Source of the DNA: Rhodospirillales bacterium
Lineage (GTDB): Bacteria; Pseudomonadota; Alphaproteobacteria; Rhodospirillales; Defluviicoccaceae
DNA: 64,000 nt
Direction: 5' to 3'
NCBI GenBank assembly: GCA_016793925.1
Contig: JAEULH010000059.1
Span: forward strand, 1-64,000
Part shown: positions 36,662 to 45,329 of the stretch, piece after piece
Layout: the number at the start of each line of letters is the position of its first letter
How positions within the stretch are numbered: the stretch's first letter is position 1
Notes under the pieces: model-generated
The model's database searches: none
Told to the model about the DNA's origin: nothing
What the model saw: only the letters and a program-made list of their open reading frames with translations
Position numbers and translations under genes: made by a program

Positions 36662-36849
36662 TATATCCACTTGACCATCGACATTTCCGACGCGTAATGT
36701 TCGGATCAACAACGTCCCGGCGGGCACCGCATCGGCGGCTGAGAAAGCCGGGGCAAGACGACCAGGAAGCGAACCGGACGTCGAGACCAAGAACAACCGC
36801 GGCCGCAAAGACCGCGAAGGGTCGACGTTTCAACGGGAGGACACGCGAG

Positions 36850-39732
36850 ATGGCTCAGGCCAAGACCAACGTGCAATTTGCGCCCGCGTCGACCTATGAC
36901 GCGCTGGCGGAGGCCCTGGCCTCCTATATCCCCGGGAAACGGTTGATCCGCGATCCGCTCCGGACGCTGGCCTACGGCACCGACGCCAGCTTCTACCGGC
37001 TGATCCCCAGCATCGTTGCGGTGGTCAACAGCGAAAGCGAAGTCGAGCAGCTCCTCCGCCTGTGCCAGATGTACGGCGCGCCCGTCACCTTCCGCGCCGC
37101 CGGCACGAGCCTCTCCGGTCAGGCAGTCACCGACTCGGTCCTCGCCGTCCTCGGCGACGACTGGGGCGACGTCGATATCAGCGCCGACCGCGAGACGATA
37201 CGGTTGAAGCCCGGCGTCCTCGGCTCCGAGGCCAACCGCCGCCTCGCTCCGTTCGGGCGCAAGATCGGACCGGATCCCGCCTCCATCAACGCCTGCAAGA
37301 TCGGCGGGATCGCCGCCAACAACGCCAGCGGCATGTGCTGCGGAACGAGCCAGAACAGCTATCGAACCCTGGCGTCAATGCGGGTGATGCTGGCCGACGG
37401 AACCCTGCTCGATACCGGCGATCCGGCCAGCCGCGAGGCCTTTCGTCACAGCCGCCGCGACCTGTGCGACGGCCTTGCCGCCCTCGCCCAGCGCACGCAG
37501 GCGGACGATCCTCTGGCCGAGCGGATCCGGCGCAAGTTTTCCATCAAGAACACCTGCGGTTACAGCCTCAACGCCCTGGTCGACTTCACCGATCCGATCG
37601 ACATCCTGCAACACCTGATGATCGGCTCCGAAGGCACCCTCGGCTTCATCTCCGAAATCACCTACCGGACGGTGCCGGAGTACGCCAACAAGGCGAGCGC
37701 ACTGATCCTTTTCGCGAGCGTGGTCGACGCCTGCAATGGCGTGACCCGGCTGAAACGGGCGCCCGTCGCCGCCGTCGAACTGATGGACCGGGCAAGCCTG
37801 CGTTCGGTCGAAGACCAGCCGGGAATGCCCGACTTCATCCGCGGCCTGGCGGACGGCGCAACCGCGCTGCTGGTCGAAACCCGGGCCGAAAACTCCGAGG
37901 CGCTGGCCGCCAACATCGACGCCGTCGTCGGGATCATGGCCGACGTGCCGACGATGTTGCCGATCTCCTTTACCGACAAGCCCACGGAATTCGACAAGTT
38001 GTGGAACATTCGCAAGGGGCTGTTCCCCTCGGTCGGCGCCATGCGCGAAACCGGAACGGCGGTCATCATCGAGGACATCGCCTTTCCGATCGAGCGCTTC
38101 GCCGCGGCCATTGCCGATCTGCAGGATCTGTTCGTCGAGTACGGCTACGGCGACTCGATTCTTTTCGGCCATGCCCTGGAAGGCAACCTCCACTTCGTCC
38201 TCACCCCCGACCTGGGCCGTCCCGCCGAGGTCGAGCGCTACAGCGGGTTCATGGACGCGCTCAGCCGGCTTGTCATCGACCGCTACGACGGCGCGTTGAA
38301 GGCCGAGCACGGTACGGGGCGGAACATCGCGCCCTTCGTCGAGCATGAGTGGGGCGAGCAGGCCTATCAGCTCATGGTCGAGATCAAGCGGCTGTTCGAT
38401 CCCGACGGCCTGCTCAACCCCGGCGTGATCCTCAACGACGACCCGCAGGTTCACCTCAAGAATATCAAACCGCTGCCGGCGGCGGACCCGCTTGTCGACA
38501 CCTGCATGGAGTGCGGCTTTTGCGAGCGGATGTGTCCGTCCCAGGGCATGACGCTGACGCCGCGCCAGCGCATCGTCGGCTGGCGCGAGATCTCCAGGCT
38601 GCGGGCGGCGGGCGAGACGGACCGGCTGGCGGAACTGGAAGATCTGTACGCCTACCAGGGCCTGGAGACCTGCGCCACCTGCGGTCTGTGCGCGATCGCC
38701 TGCCCGGTCGGGATCGAGACAGGGTGCCTGACCAAGAAGATTCGCGGCCAGCGGGTGACGCCTGCACGCAGGCGGATGACCGGCTGGGTCGCGGATCATT
38801 ACGGCGGCAGCCTCGGCGTCGCGCGCCAGGCTCTCAGCGCCGGCAACCTCGCCACCCGCGTTGTCGGCCCGGAAACGATGGAAAGCGTCACGCGAACCCT
38901 GCGGCGGATGAGCGGCGACAGGTTGCCGGTGTGGTCGAAGGCGATGCCGACGGCCGTGCGCTTCGACCCGGACGCCCGGGCGAACGGCGCGAACGGGTTC
39001 GGTCGGGAGAGCGAACGGCTCGAGGTGGTCTACCTGCCGAGTTGCGTGGCGCGGACCATGGGCCCGGCGCAGGGCGACCCGGAGACGCAGTCGCTGCCGG
39101 CCAAGACGCAAGGACTGCTGGAAAAGGCCGGCTACACCGTCATCTACCCGAAGGGGCTGAGCGGGCTGTGCTGCGGCCAGCCGTTCGAAAGCGGCGGCCA
39201 GGCCGAGACGGCGAAGGCGAAGGCCGAAGAGGTCGCCCGGGCGCTGGCGGACGCCAGCCGCGACGGCCAGCTGCCGATCGTCTCCGACACCAGCCCCTGC
39301 TCATACCGGCTGAAGCAGGCGCTGCCAGAACATCTCCGTCCCGCCGACATCGTCGAATTCATTCACGACCGGCTGATGGAGCGGCTGACCTTCAAGAAAC
39401 GGGAGGGCGCCGTCGCCCTGCACCTCACCTGCAGCGGCCGGAAAATGGGGCTGGAAGGCAAGCTCAAGGCGATCGGTTCCGCCTGCGCCGAAACCGCCTT
39501 TCTTCCCGCCACCATCGGCTGCTGCGGCTGGGCCGGCGACAAGGGCTTCACCACGCCCGAGCTCAACGCCCACGCCCTGCGGTCGCTGAAGGCGGAGCTG
39601 CCCGAAGGCTGCGAGGCGGGCTACTCCCACAGCCGGACCTGCGAGATCGGCCTGTCCATGCACGCCGATGTGCCATACCGGTCGATCGTCTACCTGGTCG
39701 ACTCCTGCACCGCGGCGCGCCCGCCGGACTGA
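36850..39732 (+). CDS. FAD/Fe-S D-lactate dehydrogenase (Dld-II/YdiJ-like)
   Basis: Membrane-associated respiratory 2-hydroxyacid dehydrogenase of 960 residues. Domains in order: FAD-binding type 4 (about 45-190, RAAGTSLSGQAV), FAD-oxidase C (about 215-500, HALEGNLHFVLTPD and EHGTGRN), two [4Fe-4S] motifs (CMECGFCERMCP from Cys552, CATCGLCAIACP from Cys608) and two CCG heterodisulfide-type motifs (Cys774 and Cys891). This combines GlcD and GlcF functions. The neighbourhood (lactate permease, lactate-type regulator) points to D-lactate as substrate; D-2-hydroxyglutarate or glycolate remain alternatives. The start is ATG 36850 after GGGAGG. Confidence 0.9.
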   Translation: MAQAKTNVQFAPASTYDALAEALASYIPGKRLIRDPLRTLAYGTDASFYRLIPSIVAVVNSESEVEQLLRLCQMYGAPVTFRAAGTSLSGQAVTDSVLAVLGDDWGDVDISADRETIRLKPGVLGSEANRRLAPFGRKIGPDPASINACKIGGIAANNASGMCCGTSQNSYRTLASMRVMLADGTLLDTGDPASREAFRHSRRDLCDGLAALAQRTQADDPLAERIRRKFSIKNTCGYSLNALVDFTDPIDILQHLMIGSEGTLGFISEITYRTVPEYANKASALILFASVVDACNGVTRLKRAPVAAVELMDRASLRSVEDQPGMPDFIRGLADGATALLVETRAENSEALAANIDAVVGIMADVPTMLPISFTDKPTEFDKLWNIRKGLFPSVGAMRETGTAVIIEDIAFPIERFAAAIADLQDLFVEYGYGDSILFGHALEGNLHFVLTPDLGRPAEVERYSGFMDALSRLVIDRYDGALKAEHGTGRNIAPFVEHEWGEQAYQLMVEIKRLFDPDGLLNPGVILNDDPQVHLKNIKPLPAADPLVDTCMECGFCERMCPSQGMTLTPRQRIVGWREISRLRAAGETDRLAELEDLYAYQGLETCATCGLCAIACPVGIETGCLTKKIRGQRVTPARRRMTGWVADHYGGSLGVARQALSAGNLATRVVGPETMESVTRTLRRMSGDRLPVWSKAMPTAVRFDPDARANGANGFGRESERLEVVYLPSCVARTMGPAQGDPETQSLPAKTQGLLEKAGYTVIYPKGLSGLCCGQPFESGGQAETAKAKAEEVARALADASRDGQLPIVSDTSPCSYRLKQALPEHLRPADIVEFIHDRLMERLTFKKREGAVALHLTCSGRKMGLEGKLKAIGSACAETAFLPATIGCCGWAGDKGFTTPELNAHALRSLKAELPEGCEAGYSHSRTCEIGLSMHADVPYRSIVYLVDSCTAARPPD

Positions 39733-39862
39733 TCCGGACCGATCTCCGGCGTTCCGTACGTCGTTCCGCCCAGCGATGGGCGGAAAGACCTCAGACCTTT
39801 CGACAAACCCAGCACTTCAACAACCAATGTGCCGGCAGCGGCACTGCACGGGGAGGAAACCC

Positions 39863-41554
39863 ATGGACCGAAGTCAGTTGCTGGACGCCATCGTCGCGAT
39901 CGCGCCCATCGTAATCCTTATCTACATGATGACAAAAAAGAACAGCGTGCCGTCGTATATCGCCCTGCCGATCGCGGCACTCCTCGTCTATATCGCCAAG
40001 CTGGTCTACTTCGGCAGTGACGCCAACCTTACCAACGCGACCATTATCGCCGGCCTGCTGACGGCGTTCGTGCCCATCTTCATCATCTGGGGCGCAATCC
40101 TGCTGTTCAAGACGATGGAGCATACCGGCGCCATGGACACCGTCCGGGGCTGGATCACCTCCGTCAGCCCCAATCCGGTGGCGCAGCTCATGATCATCGG
40201 CTGGGCCTTCGCCTTCCTGATCGAGGGCGCCAGCGGCTTCGGCACCCCGGCGGCGCTGGCGGCGCCGATCCTCATCGGCCTCGGCTTCTCGGCCCTGCCG
40301 GTCGCCTGCTTGACCCTGGCGATGAACTCCGTCCCCGTCACCTTCGGCGCTGTCGGCACGCCGACATGGTTCGGCCTCGGCCAGCTCAAGCTGCCGCCGG
40401 ACGTGCTTCTTCAGGTCGGCATCAACTCGGCGATCATTCACTCGGTGGCGGCGCTGGTCATCCCGCTGATCGCGCTTTCGTTCGTCGTCTCATGGCGACA
40501 GATCCGCGCCAACATCGTCTTCGTTTATCTCAGCATTCTGAGCTGCGTCGTTCCGTACCTGATCATTGCCTTCTTCAACTACGAGTTTCCCTCGCTGATC
40601 GGCGGAATGATCGGACTGTTCGTCTCCGCCGGCCTCGCCCGCGCCGGTATCGGGCTGTCGCGCGACACCACCGCCGCCGCCACGACCGCTGCCGCATCGC
40701 CGGCCCCGGGTCGGCCGAGCTCGGCGTCCGGAGGCTTCGCGACGCCGCAACCTGGTTTCGCCGAAGTCGCGCCGGCCGCCTACGCTGCACCGCAGATGAG
40801 CCTGGCGAAGGCCTTCTTTCCGCTGTGGGGCACGGTGCTCGTCCTCGTCGTCACCCGCATCCCCGAACTGGGCCTGAAGGGCCTGCTGAACGCCACCGAG
40901 CCGGCGTTCCAGGCAGACCTCGGCACGCTTGGCCAGCTCAGCGTCAGCGCCGCCCTGGTCGCCAAACTCTCCAACATTTTCGGGACGACCGCCAACTGGG
41001 CCTTCAACACGCTCTACATCCCGGCGTTCATCCCGTTCTTCCTCGTCGTCGGCATCTCGCTGCTGCTGTTCCGCACGGACCGGGCGACCACCAACGCCAT
41101 CTTCGGCGAGACCTACGACCGCATGAAAAAGCCGATCCTGGCCCTGCTCGGCGCTCTGGTCATGGTCAGCCTGATGCGCGCCGGCGGCGACAAGGCCCTT
41201 GTCATCGTCATCGGCCAGGCCTTCGCCGACGCCTTCGGCCACGCCTGGCAGTATGTCGCCTCCTATCTCGGCGCCATCGGCGCCTTCTTCTCCGGCTCCA
41301 ACACCGTCTCGAACCTGATGTTCGCCGGGATCCAGAAGTCGATCGCCGAGAGCCTCGGGCTCAACGTGCCGCTTGTTCTGGCGCTGCAGTCGGTCGGCGG
41401 AGCCATGGGCAACATGGTCTGCATCAACAACATCGTCGCCGTCTGCTCGATCCTCGGGATCCTCAACATGGAAGGCTACATCATCAAGCGGACATTCGTG
41501 CCGATGTTCATCTACGGCATCATCGCCGCGGTGGTCGGCGTATTCCTCGGCTGA
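39863..41554 (+). CDS. lctP: L-lactate permease, LctP family
   Basis: Inner-membrane lactate/glycolate carrier, 563 residues and about 13 helices. The signature SGFGTPAALAAPILIGLGF and PTWFGLGQ regions, ending in a GAMGNMVCINNIVAVCSILGI block, are LctP-typical. An Ala/Pro/Ser-rich loop of about 45 residues (roughly 265-310) is an insertion not seen in the E. coli protein. GGGGAGG precedes the ATG at 39863. It follows the dehydrogenase by 130 bases and is probably in the same operon. Confidence 0.93.
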   Translation: MDRSQLLDAIVAIAPIVILIYMMTKKNSVPSYIALPIAALLVYIAKLVYFGSDANLTNATIIAGLLTAFVPIFIIWGAILLFKTMEHTGAMDTVRGWITSVSPNPVAQLMIIGWAFAFLIEGASGFGTPAALAAPILIGLGFSALPVACLTLAMNSVPVTFGAVGTPTWFGLGQLKLPPDVLLQVGINSAIIHSVAALVIPLIALSFVVSWRQIRANIVFVYLSILSCVVPYLIIAFFNYEFPSLIGGMIGLFVSAGLARAGIGLSRDTTAAATTAAASPAPGRPSSASGGFATPQPGFAEVAPAAYAAPQMSLAKAFFPLWGTVLVLVVTRIPELGLKGLLNATEPAFQADLGTLGQLSVSAALVAKLSNIFGTTANWAFNTLYIPAFIPFFLVVGISLLLFRTDRATTNAIFGETYDRMKKPILALLGALVMVSLMRAGGDKALVIVIGQAFADAFGHAWQYVASYLGAIGAFFSGSNTVSNLMFAGIQKSIAESLGLNVPLVLALQSVGGAMGNMVCINNIVAVCSILGILNMEGYIIKRTFVPMFIYGIIAAVVGVFLG

Positions 41555-41657
41555 AGCCCGGGGCAAGCGGCGCGGGCTTTGCCGCGCCGGCGAACCGGAC
41601 CATATGGGAGACGGGCGCAACGGCGCCCGTCTTATCCTCGTTCGGACGGACTGGAAG

Positions 41658-43151
41658 ATGACCGACTGGACGGACTTTTCCGACGCTCTCGATCTCGGCC
41701 CGCTGGTGCCCGCGGCTTTCGCCCGCTACAGGCAGGCCGTCATCGACGGAATGATGGTGTTCCTCGATCGCCTGCCCGAGGAGCAGACGGCGGCGATCCT
41801 CTTCGATCAGGCCATGCTCGGCGAGGACGCGGGGATCGGCCAGCGTCTCGTCGCAATCGCCCGCCATTGCCCGGCGCTGCACAAGCTGGCGCAGGTGCTC
41901 GCCCGCGACCGGCGGCTGCCGGCAGACCTCCGCCGGCACCTGCAGACCCTCGAGACCTTGCCGGCGAGCCACGACACGCCGTGGCTGCGGGGCGAAATCG
42001 AACGCGAGATCGGCCCGCTTGCGGCGCTCGATGTCACCCTCGGCGCGGCGCCGTTGGCCGAAGCCAGCGTCGCCATCGTCGTGCCTTTCCTCTGGCATCA
42101 AGGGGGAAGGGCGAGGCCGCGACGCGGCGTCTTCAAGCTCCTGAAACCGGGGATCGAAGCGGTCCTCGAGCGGGAACTGGTGGTGCTGCAGGAGATCGGC
42201 GGCGTCCTCGACGCGCGCTGCCAGGACTACGGCCTGCCGTCGATCGCCTACGAGGATTCGTTCGCCCAGGTGCGCGACCTGCTCCGCGGCGAGGTCCATC
42301 TCGATCTCGAGCAGCGGCACATGGTCGAGGCGCGGGCCGTCTACGAAGGGCTCGATACGGTCCAGGTGCCGGAGGTGTTCGCCTTCTCGACGCCGCGGCT
42401 GACGGCGATGGAGCGGATCGACGGCGGGAAAATCACCGACGTCGCCGACCTGCCCGGCAGCCGTCGTCGCCGTCTGGCCGCCGACATCGTCGCCGCCCTG
42501 ATTGCCCGGCCGATCTGGTCGGAGGCCGACGCGAGCCTGTTTCATGCCGATCCGCACGCCGGCAACCTGATGCTGACCCCGACCGGCCGCATCGGCCTTC
42601 TCGACTGGAGCCTGGTCGGCCGGCTCGACAAGCACGAGCGGGTCTGCCTGACGCAAATCCTCATCGGCGCGTTGACCATCGACCCGGAGCGGATCGCCGC
42701 CGGGATCGCGGATCTCGGTCGGCCAGAGGGCGGGATCGAGACGCTGCGCGCCATCGTCGAGGCGAGCCTCGGGCCCGTGCGCGCCGGGACCTGGCCGGGC
42801 CTCGCCTGGCTGACCGACCTGATGGACGCCACCGCGACGCGGGCCAGCGTTCGCTACGGCGCCAACCTGATCGTCTTTCGCAAGGTGTTGCAGACGCTGC
42901 AGGGCGTCGTCGCCGATGTCTGCGAGGAGGCGGGGACCGACGCCGCCATGGCCGAGGCCTTCGTCGGACACCTCGCCAGGGAATGGCCGGCGCGGCTGGT
43001 TGCGCGCCCGTTCCGCCGCGATTTCGCGACCCACATGTCGAATGCCGAACTCACTCATCTTCTGGCTTCCGCGCCACTAATGGCCGCGCGGATGTGGTCG
43101 GGCTGGGCGGCGCGCACGGCCGGTCTCGGGCCCGTCGCGCTTTCCGACTAG
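41658..43151 (+). CDS. ABC1/AarF (UbiB-like) atypical kinase
   Basis: Protein of 497 residues with an ABC1/UbiB kinase-like core. A KLAQ at 76-79 replaces the usual KxGQ, FKLLKPGIE supplies the lysine (Lys160), HADPHAGNLM is at 296-305 and DWS at 316-318. The alanine-rich A-loop is degenerate (PLAEASVAIVV). There are no clear membrane helices. Function: family members act in ubiquinone synthesis or lipid handling as ATPases; here the substitutions make ordinary kinase activity doubtful. The ATG at 41658 was chosen because sequence before it is the end of lctP's shadow. It follows lctP by 103 bases. Confidence 0.82.
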   Translation: MTDWTDFSDALDLGPLVPAAFARYRQAVIDGMMVFLDRLPEEQTAAILFDQAMLGEDAGIGQRLVAIARHCPALHKLAQVLARDRRLPADLRRHLQTLETLPASHDTPWLRGEIEREIGPLAALDVTLGAAPLAEASVAIVVPFLWHQGGRARPRRGVFKLLKPGIEAVLERELVVLQEIGGVLDARCQDYGLPSIAYEDSFAQVRDLLRGEVHLDLEQRHMVEARAVYEGLDTVQVPEVFAFSTPRLTAMERIDGGKITDVADLPGSRRRRLAADIVAALIARPIWSEADASLFHADPHAGNLMLTPTGRIGLLDWSLVGRLDKHERVCLTQILIGALTIDPERIAAGIADLGRPEGGIETLRAIVEASLGPVRAGTWPGLAWLTDLMDATATRASVRYGANLIVFRKVLQTLQGVVADVCEEAGTDAAMAEAFVGHLAREWPARLVARPFRRDFATHMSNAELTHLLASAPLMAARMWSGWAARTAGLGPVALSD

Positions 43152-43218
43152 GAGTAGCCATCCGGCAGGGCCGGTCACATGATGCTTCGGCAGTGCATGG
43201 TCTGATTGGGCAACGCGC

Positions 43219-44031
43219 ATGTCTCGGACGGACAGATCGTTCGACGGATCAATCCCCGAACTTTACGACACCTACCTGGTCCCTCTGATCTTCGAAGCCT
43301 ACGCCGATGACATGGCGAGCCGCGTGGCGGCGCTGCAACCCGACGCGGTATTGGAGACTGCCACCGGCACCGGAGCGGTGACGCGGGCCCTGGCTCCGCT
43401 GCTGAAAGAGGGCGTGCGCTATGTCGCCACGGACATCAACCAGCCGATGCTGGAGCGCGCCGCACGCATGCAGAGCAACGCGAAAGGCATCGAGTGGCGG
43501 CAAGCCGACGCCATGAGCCTGCCGTTCGAGGACCGGTCCTTCGCTGCTGTGTGCTGCCAGTTCGGGGCAATGTTCTTTCCGGATCGCATAGCCGGCTATG
43601 CGGAGACGCGGCGGGTCCTTCGCCCCGGCGGACAGTTCGTCTTCAGCGTCTGGGATCGAATCGAAGAGAACGAATTCGCGGACCTGGTGACACAGGCTGC
43701 GGCTTTGAGCTTCCCCGACGATCCGCCACGCTTCCTCGCCAGGACCCCGCACGGCTACCATCACGCCGAGCGGATCACCCTCGATGTCCGTGCGGCCGGC
43801 TTCAAGGACGTGGGCCTCTTCACGATCGCGGAAAGGAGCCGCGCGCCTTCCGCCCGCCATGTCGCGATCGCCTATGTGCAAGGCACGCCCCTTCGCAACG
43901 AGATCGAGGCGCGGGACGCGAGCCGGCTTGAAGACGTAACCGAGACGGCTGCCGGCATGATCGCGGAGCGTTTCGGCGCGGGGCCGGTCGAAGGCAAGAT
44001 CCAGGGCCACGTCGTGGTCGCCCAGGCGTGA
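43219..44031 (+). CDS. Class I SAM-dependent methyltransferase
   Basis: A 270-residue soluble methyltransferase. VLETATGTGAVTRALAPLL is the SAM-binding motif I, YVATDINQPMLERA motif II and IEWRQADAMSLPFEDRSFAAVCCQFG the post-I/II region. The small-molecule UbiE/methyltransferase-11-like class is suggested, with unknown acceptor. It stands between the AarF-like gene and cbiX, with 67 and 197 bases of gap. The 44032-44228 gap holds no gene I support: the short frame at 44028-44216 is Arg-rich and family-less. Confidence 0.87.
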   Translation: MSRTDRSFDGSIPELYDTYLVPLIFEAYADDMASRVAALQPDAVLETATGTGAVTRALAPLLKEGVRYVATDINQPMLERAARMQSNAKGIEWRQADAMSLPFEDRSFAAVCCQFGAMFFPDRIAGYAETRRVLRPGGQFVFSVWDRIEENEFADLVTQAAALSFPDDPPRFLARTPHGYHHAERITLDVRAAGFKDVGLFTIAERSRAPSARHVAIAYVQGTPLRNEIEARDASRLEDVTETAAGMIAERFGAGPVEGKIQGHVVVAQA

Positions 44032-44228
44032 CCGATCCCGGGCGCCGCCGCGACCCCGGCCGGCGGCGTCTCGCCGCCGTCCTCAAGGCAGCGATGACAG
44101 ACACGGGGTTGCTCCCTATGATGCCGGCCCGTCGCTTGCGGCCGAAGGCCATGCCCAGCCGCGGCGCGCCGGCGGCCGATGATCGTCCGCCGCAGGCCAG
44201 GACGCTCGAAGGCTAAGGACCAGGCGCC

Positions 44229-45329
44229 ATGACCCCACGCACCGCCGTCATGATCTGCGGCCACGGCAGCCGCTCCCTCGCTGCCGTCAATGAATTCAAC
44301 ATGCTTGCCCACCATCTCCGCCGGCGGCTGCCTGACTACGACGTCGACAGCGGCTTTCTGGAGTTCGCCCGGCCGACGATCCGCGATGGCCTCGAGGCGC
44401 TGCGAGATCGCGGAGCGGAGCGGATTCTCTGCCTGCCGGGGATGCTGTTCGCCGCCGGCCACGTCAAGAACGACCTTCCCTCCGAGATCAATGCTTTTGC
44501 CGCCGAGCATCCGGCGATCGAACTCAGGTACGGTCGCGACCTCGCGATCGACACCCGACTGCTGCAGGCTTCGGCCGCCCGCATCGAAGCGGCGGAGCGC
44601 GCGGCGCGCCAACGGGCGGAGCGGAAGGAAACCCTGCTCATGGTCGTCGGGCGCGGCACCAATGACCCCGACGCCAATTCCAATGTCTCCAAGGTCGCAC
44701 GAATGCTGTGGGAGGGAATGGGCTTCGGTTGGACGGAGGTCAGCTACAGCGGCGTCGCCTTTCCGCTGGTCGACGCCGGTTTGGATCATGCCGTCCGCCT
44801 CGGCTATCGGCGCATCATCGTCTTCCCCTACTTTCTGTTCACCGGAATCCTCGTCGAGCGGATCTACGCTCACGCCGACGCCTGCCAGGCGCGCCGTCCG
44901 GACGTCGAGATCGTCAAGGCCTCCTACCTCGCGGACCATCCGCTGGTCATCGACACCTTCGTCGAGCGTGTCGGCGAGATGCTCACCGGCGCCAACGTGA
45001 TGAACTGTCAGCTCTGCAAGTACCGCGAGCAGATCATCGGCTTCGAGCAGGACCAGGGGGCGCCGCAGGTCGGGCACCATTTCCATGTGCGCGGGATCGG
45101 CACCGATGGCGATCACGATCACGCCCACGGTCATGCGCATGCCCACGATCACGCGCATGCTCACGATCACGACCACGATCATGCGCACGCGCACGATCAT
45201 TCTCACGGTCATGCGCACGCTCACTCTCACGCGCAACGACACGCTCGCAGCCCCGCCGAGACCCATGCCGGCGCCGACGCGGCGGCGGGCGCCGCCAATC
45301 CGCCGAGAACGGTTGCGGAGCGATCGTGA
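44229..45329 (+). CDS. cbiX: Sirohydrochlorin chelatase-type CbiX, long form with His-rich tail
   Basis: Cobalt (early) chelatase of 366 residues. Two CbiX repeats are visible with metal-site histidines His12 (GHGS) and His78 (GHVKNDLP); FPYFLFTGILVERI ends the second repeat. Then MNCQLC (258-263) matches the MxCxxC [Fe-S] motif of CbiX-L proteins, and 283-338 is His/Asp/Ala-rich with about 25 histidines. Cobalt storage or delivery is inferred for the tail. It begins the corrin operon: the next gene starts at GTG overlapping this TGA by 4 bases. No cobalamin riboswitch is visible upstream. Confidence 0.9.
   Translation: MTPRTAVMICGHGSRSLAAVNEFNMLAHHLRRRLPDYDVDSGFLEFARPTIRDGLEALRDRGAERILCLPGMLFAAGHVKNDLPSEINAFAAEHPAIELRYGRDLAIDTRLLQASAARIEAAERAARQRAERKETLLMVVGRGTNDPDANSNVSKVARMLWEGMGFGWTEVSYSGVAFPLVDAGLDHAVRLGYRRIIVFPYFLFTGILVERIYAHADACQARRPDVEIVKASYLADHPLVIDTFVERVGEMLTGANVMNCQLCKYREQIIGFEQDQGAPQVGHHFHVRGIGTDGDHDHAHGHAHAHDHAHAHDHDHDHAHAHDHSHGHAHAHSHAQRHARSPAETHAGADAAAGAANPPRTVAERS
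45111..45242 (+). repeat. His-codon-rich in-gene repeat tract
   Basis: The DNA consists of variants of CACGATCACGCGCAT-like units encoding HDH/HAH motifs in the cbiX tail. It is imperfect, codon-varied and in frame; slippage could change tail length between strains. Confidence 0.75.

Larger units (their letters stand above)
36429..36849. other. 421-base divergent control region of the lactate genes
   Basis: No gene is supported here: the frame open from 36697 is low-complexity Arg/Thr-rich and lacks a ribosome-binding site, whereas GGGAGG (36835-36840) precedes the ATG at 36850. The region holds a perfect 11-base inverted repeat and a GntR-type operator (listed separately), and a weak promoter TTGACC (36671-36676) with TAATGT (36695-36700) reading toward the dehydrogenase. 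Confidence 0.65.

Noticed and set aside
36697-36849. N-terminal 51-residue extension of the D-lactate dehydrogenase
   Set aside because: It is basic low-complexity sequence; the GGGAGG at 36835-36840 points to the ATG at 36850.
44028-44216. Small plus-strand gene between the methyltransferase and cbiX
   Set aside because: A 62-residue Arg/Pro-rich frame with no ribosome-binding site and no family features.
44032-44228. Cobalamin riboswitch in the leader of the corrin operon
   Set aside because: No B12-box-like sequence or long structured leader is visible; only 197 bases separate it from the previous gene.
45111-45242. CRISPR-like or noncoding repeat tract
   Set aside because: The periodic units are in-frame His/Asp/Ala codons of cbiX, with no spacers.
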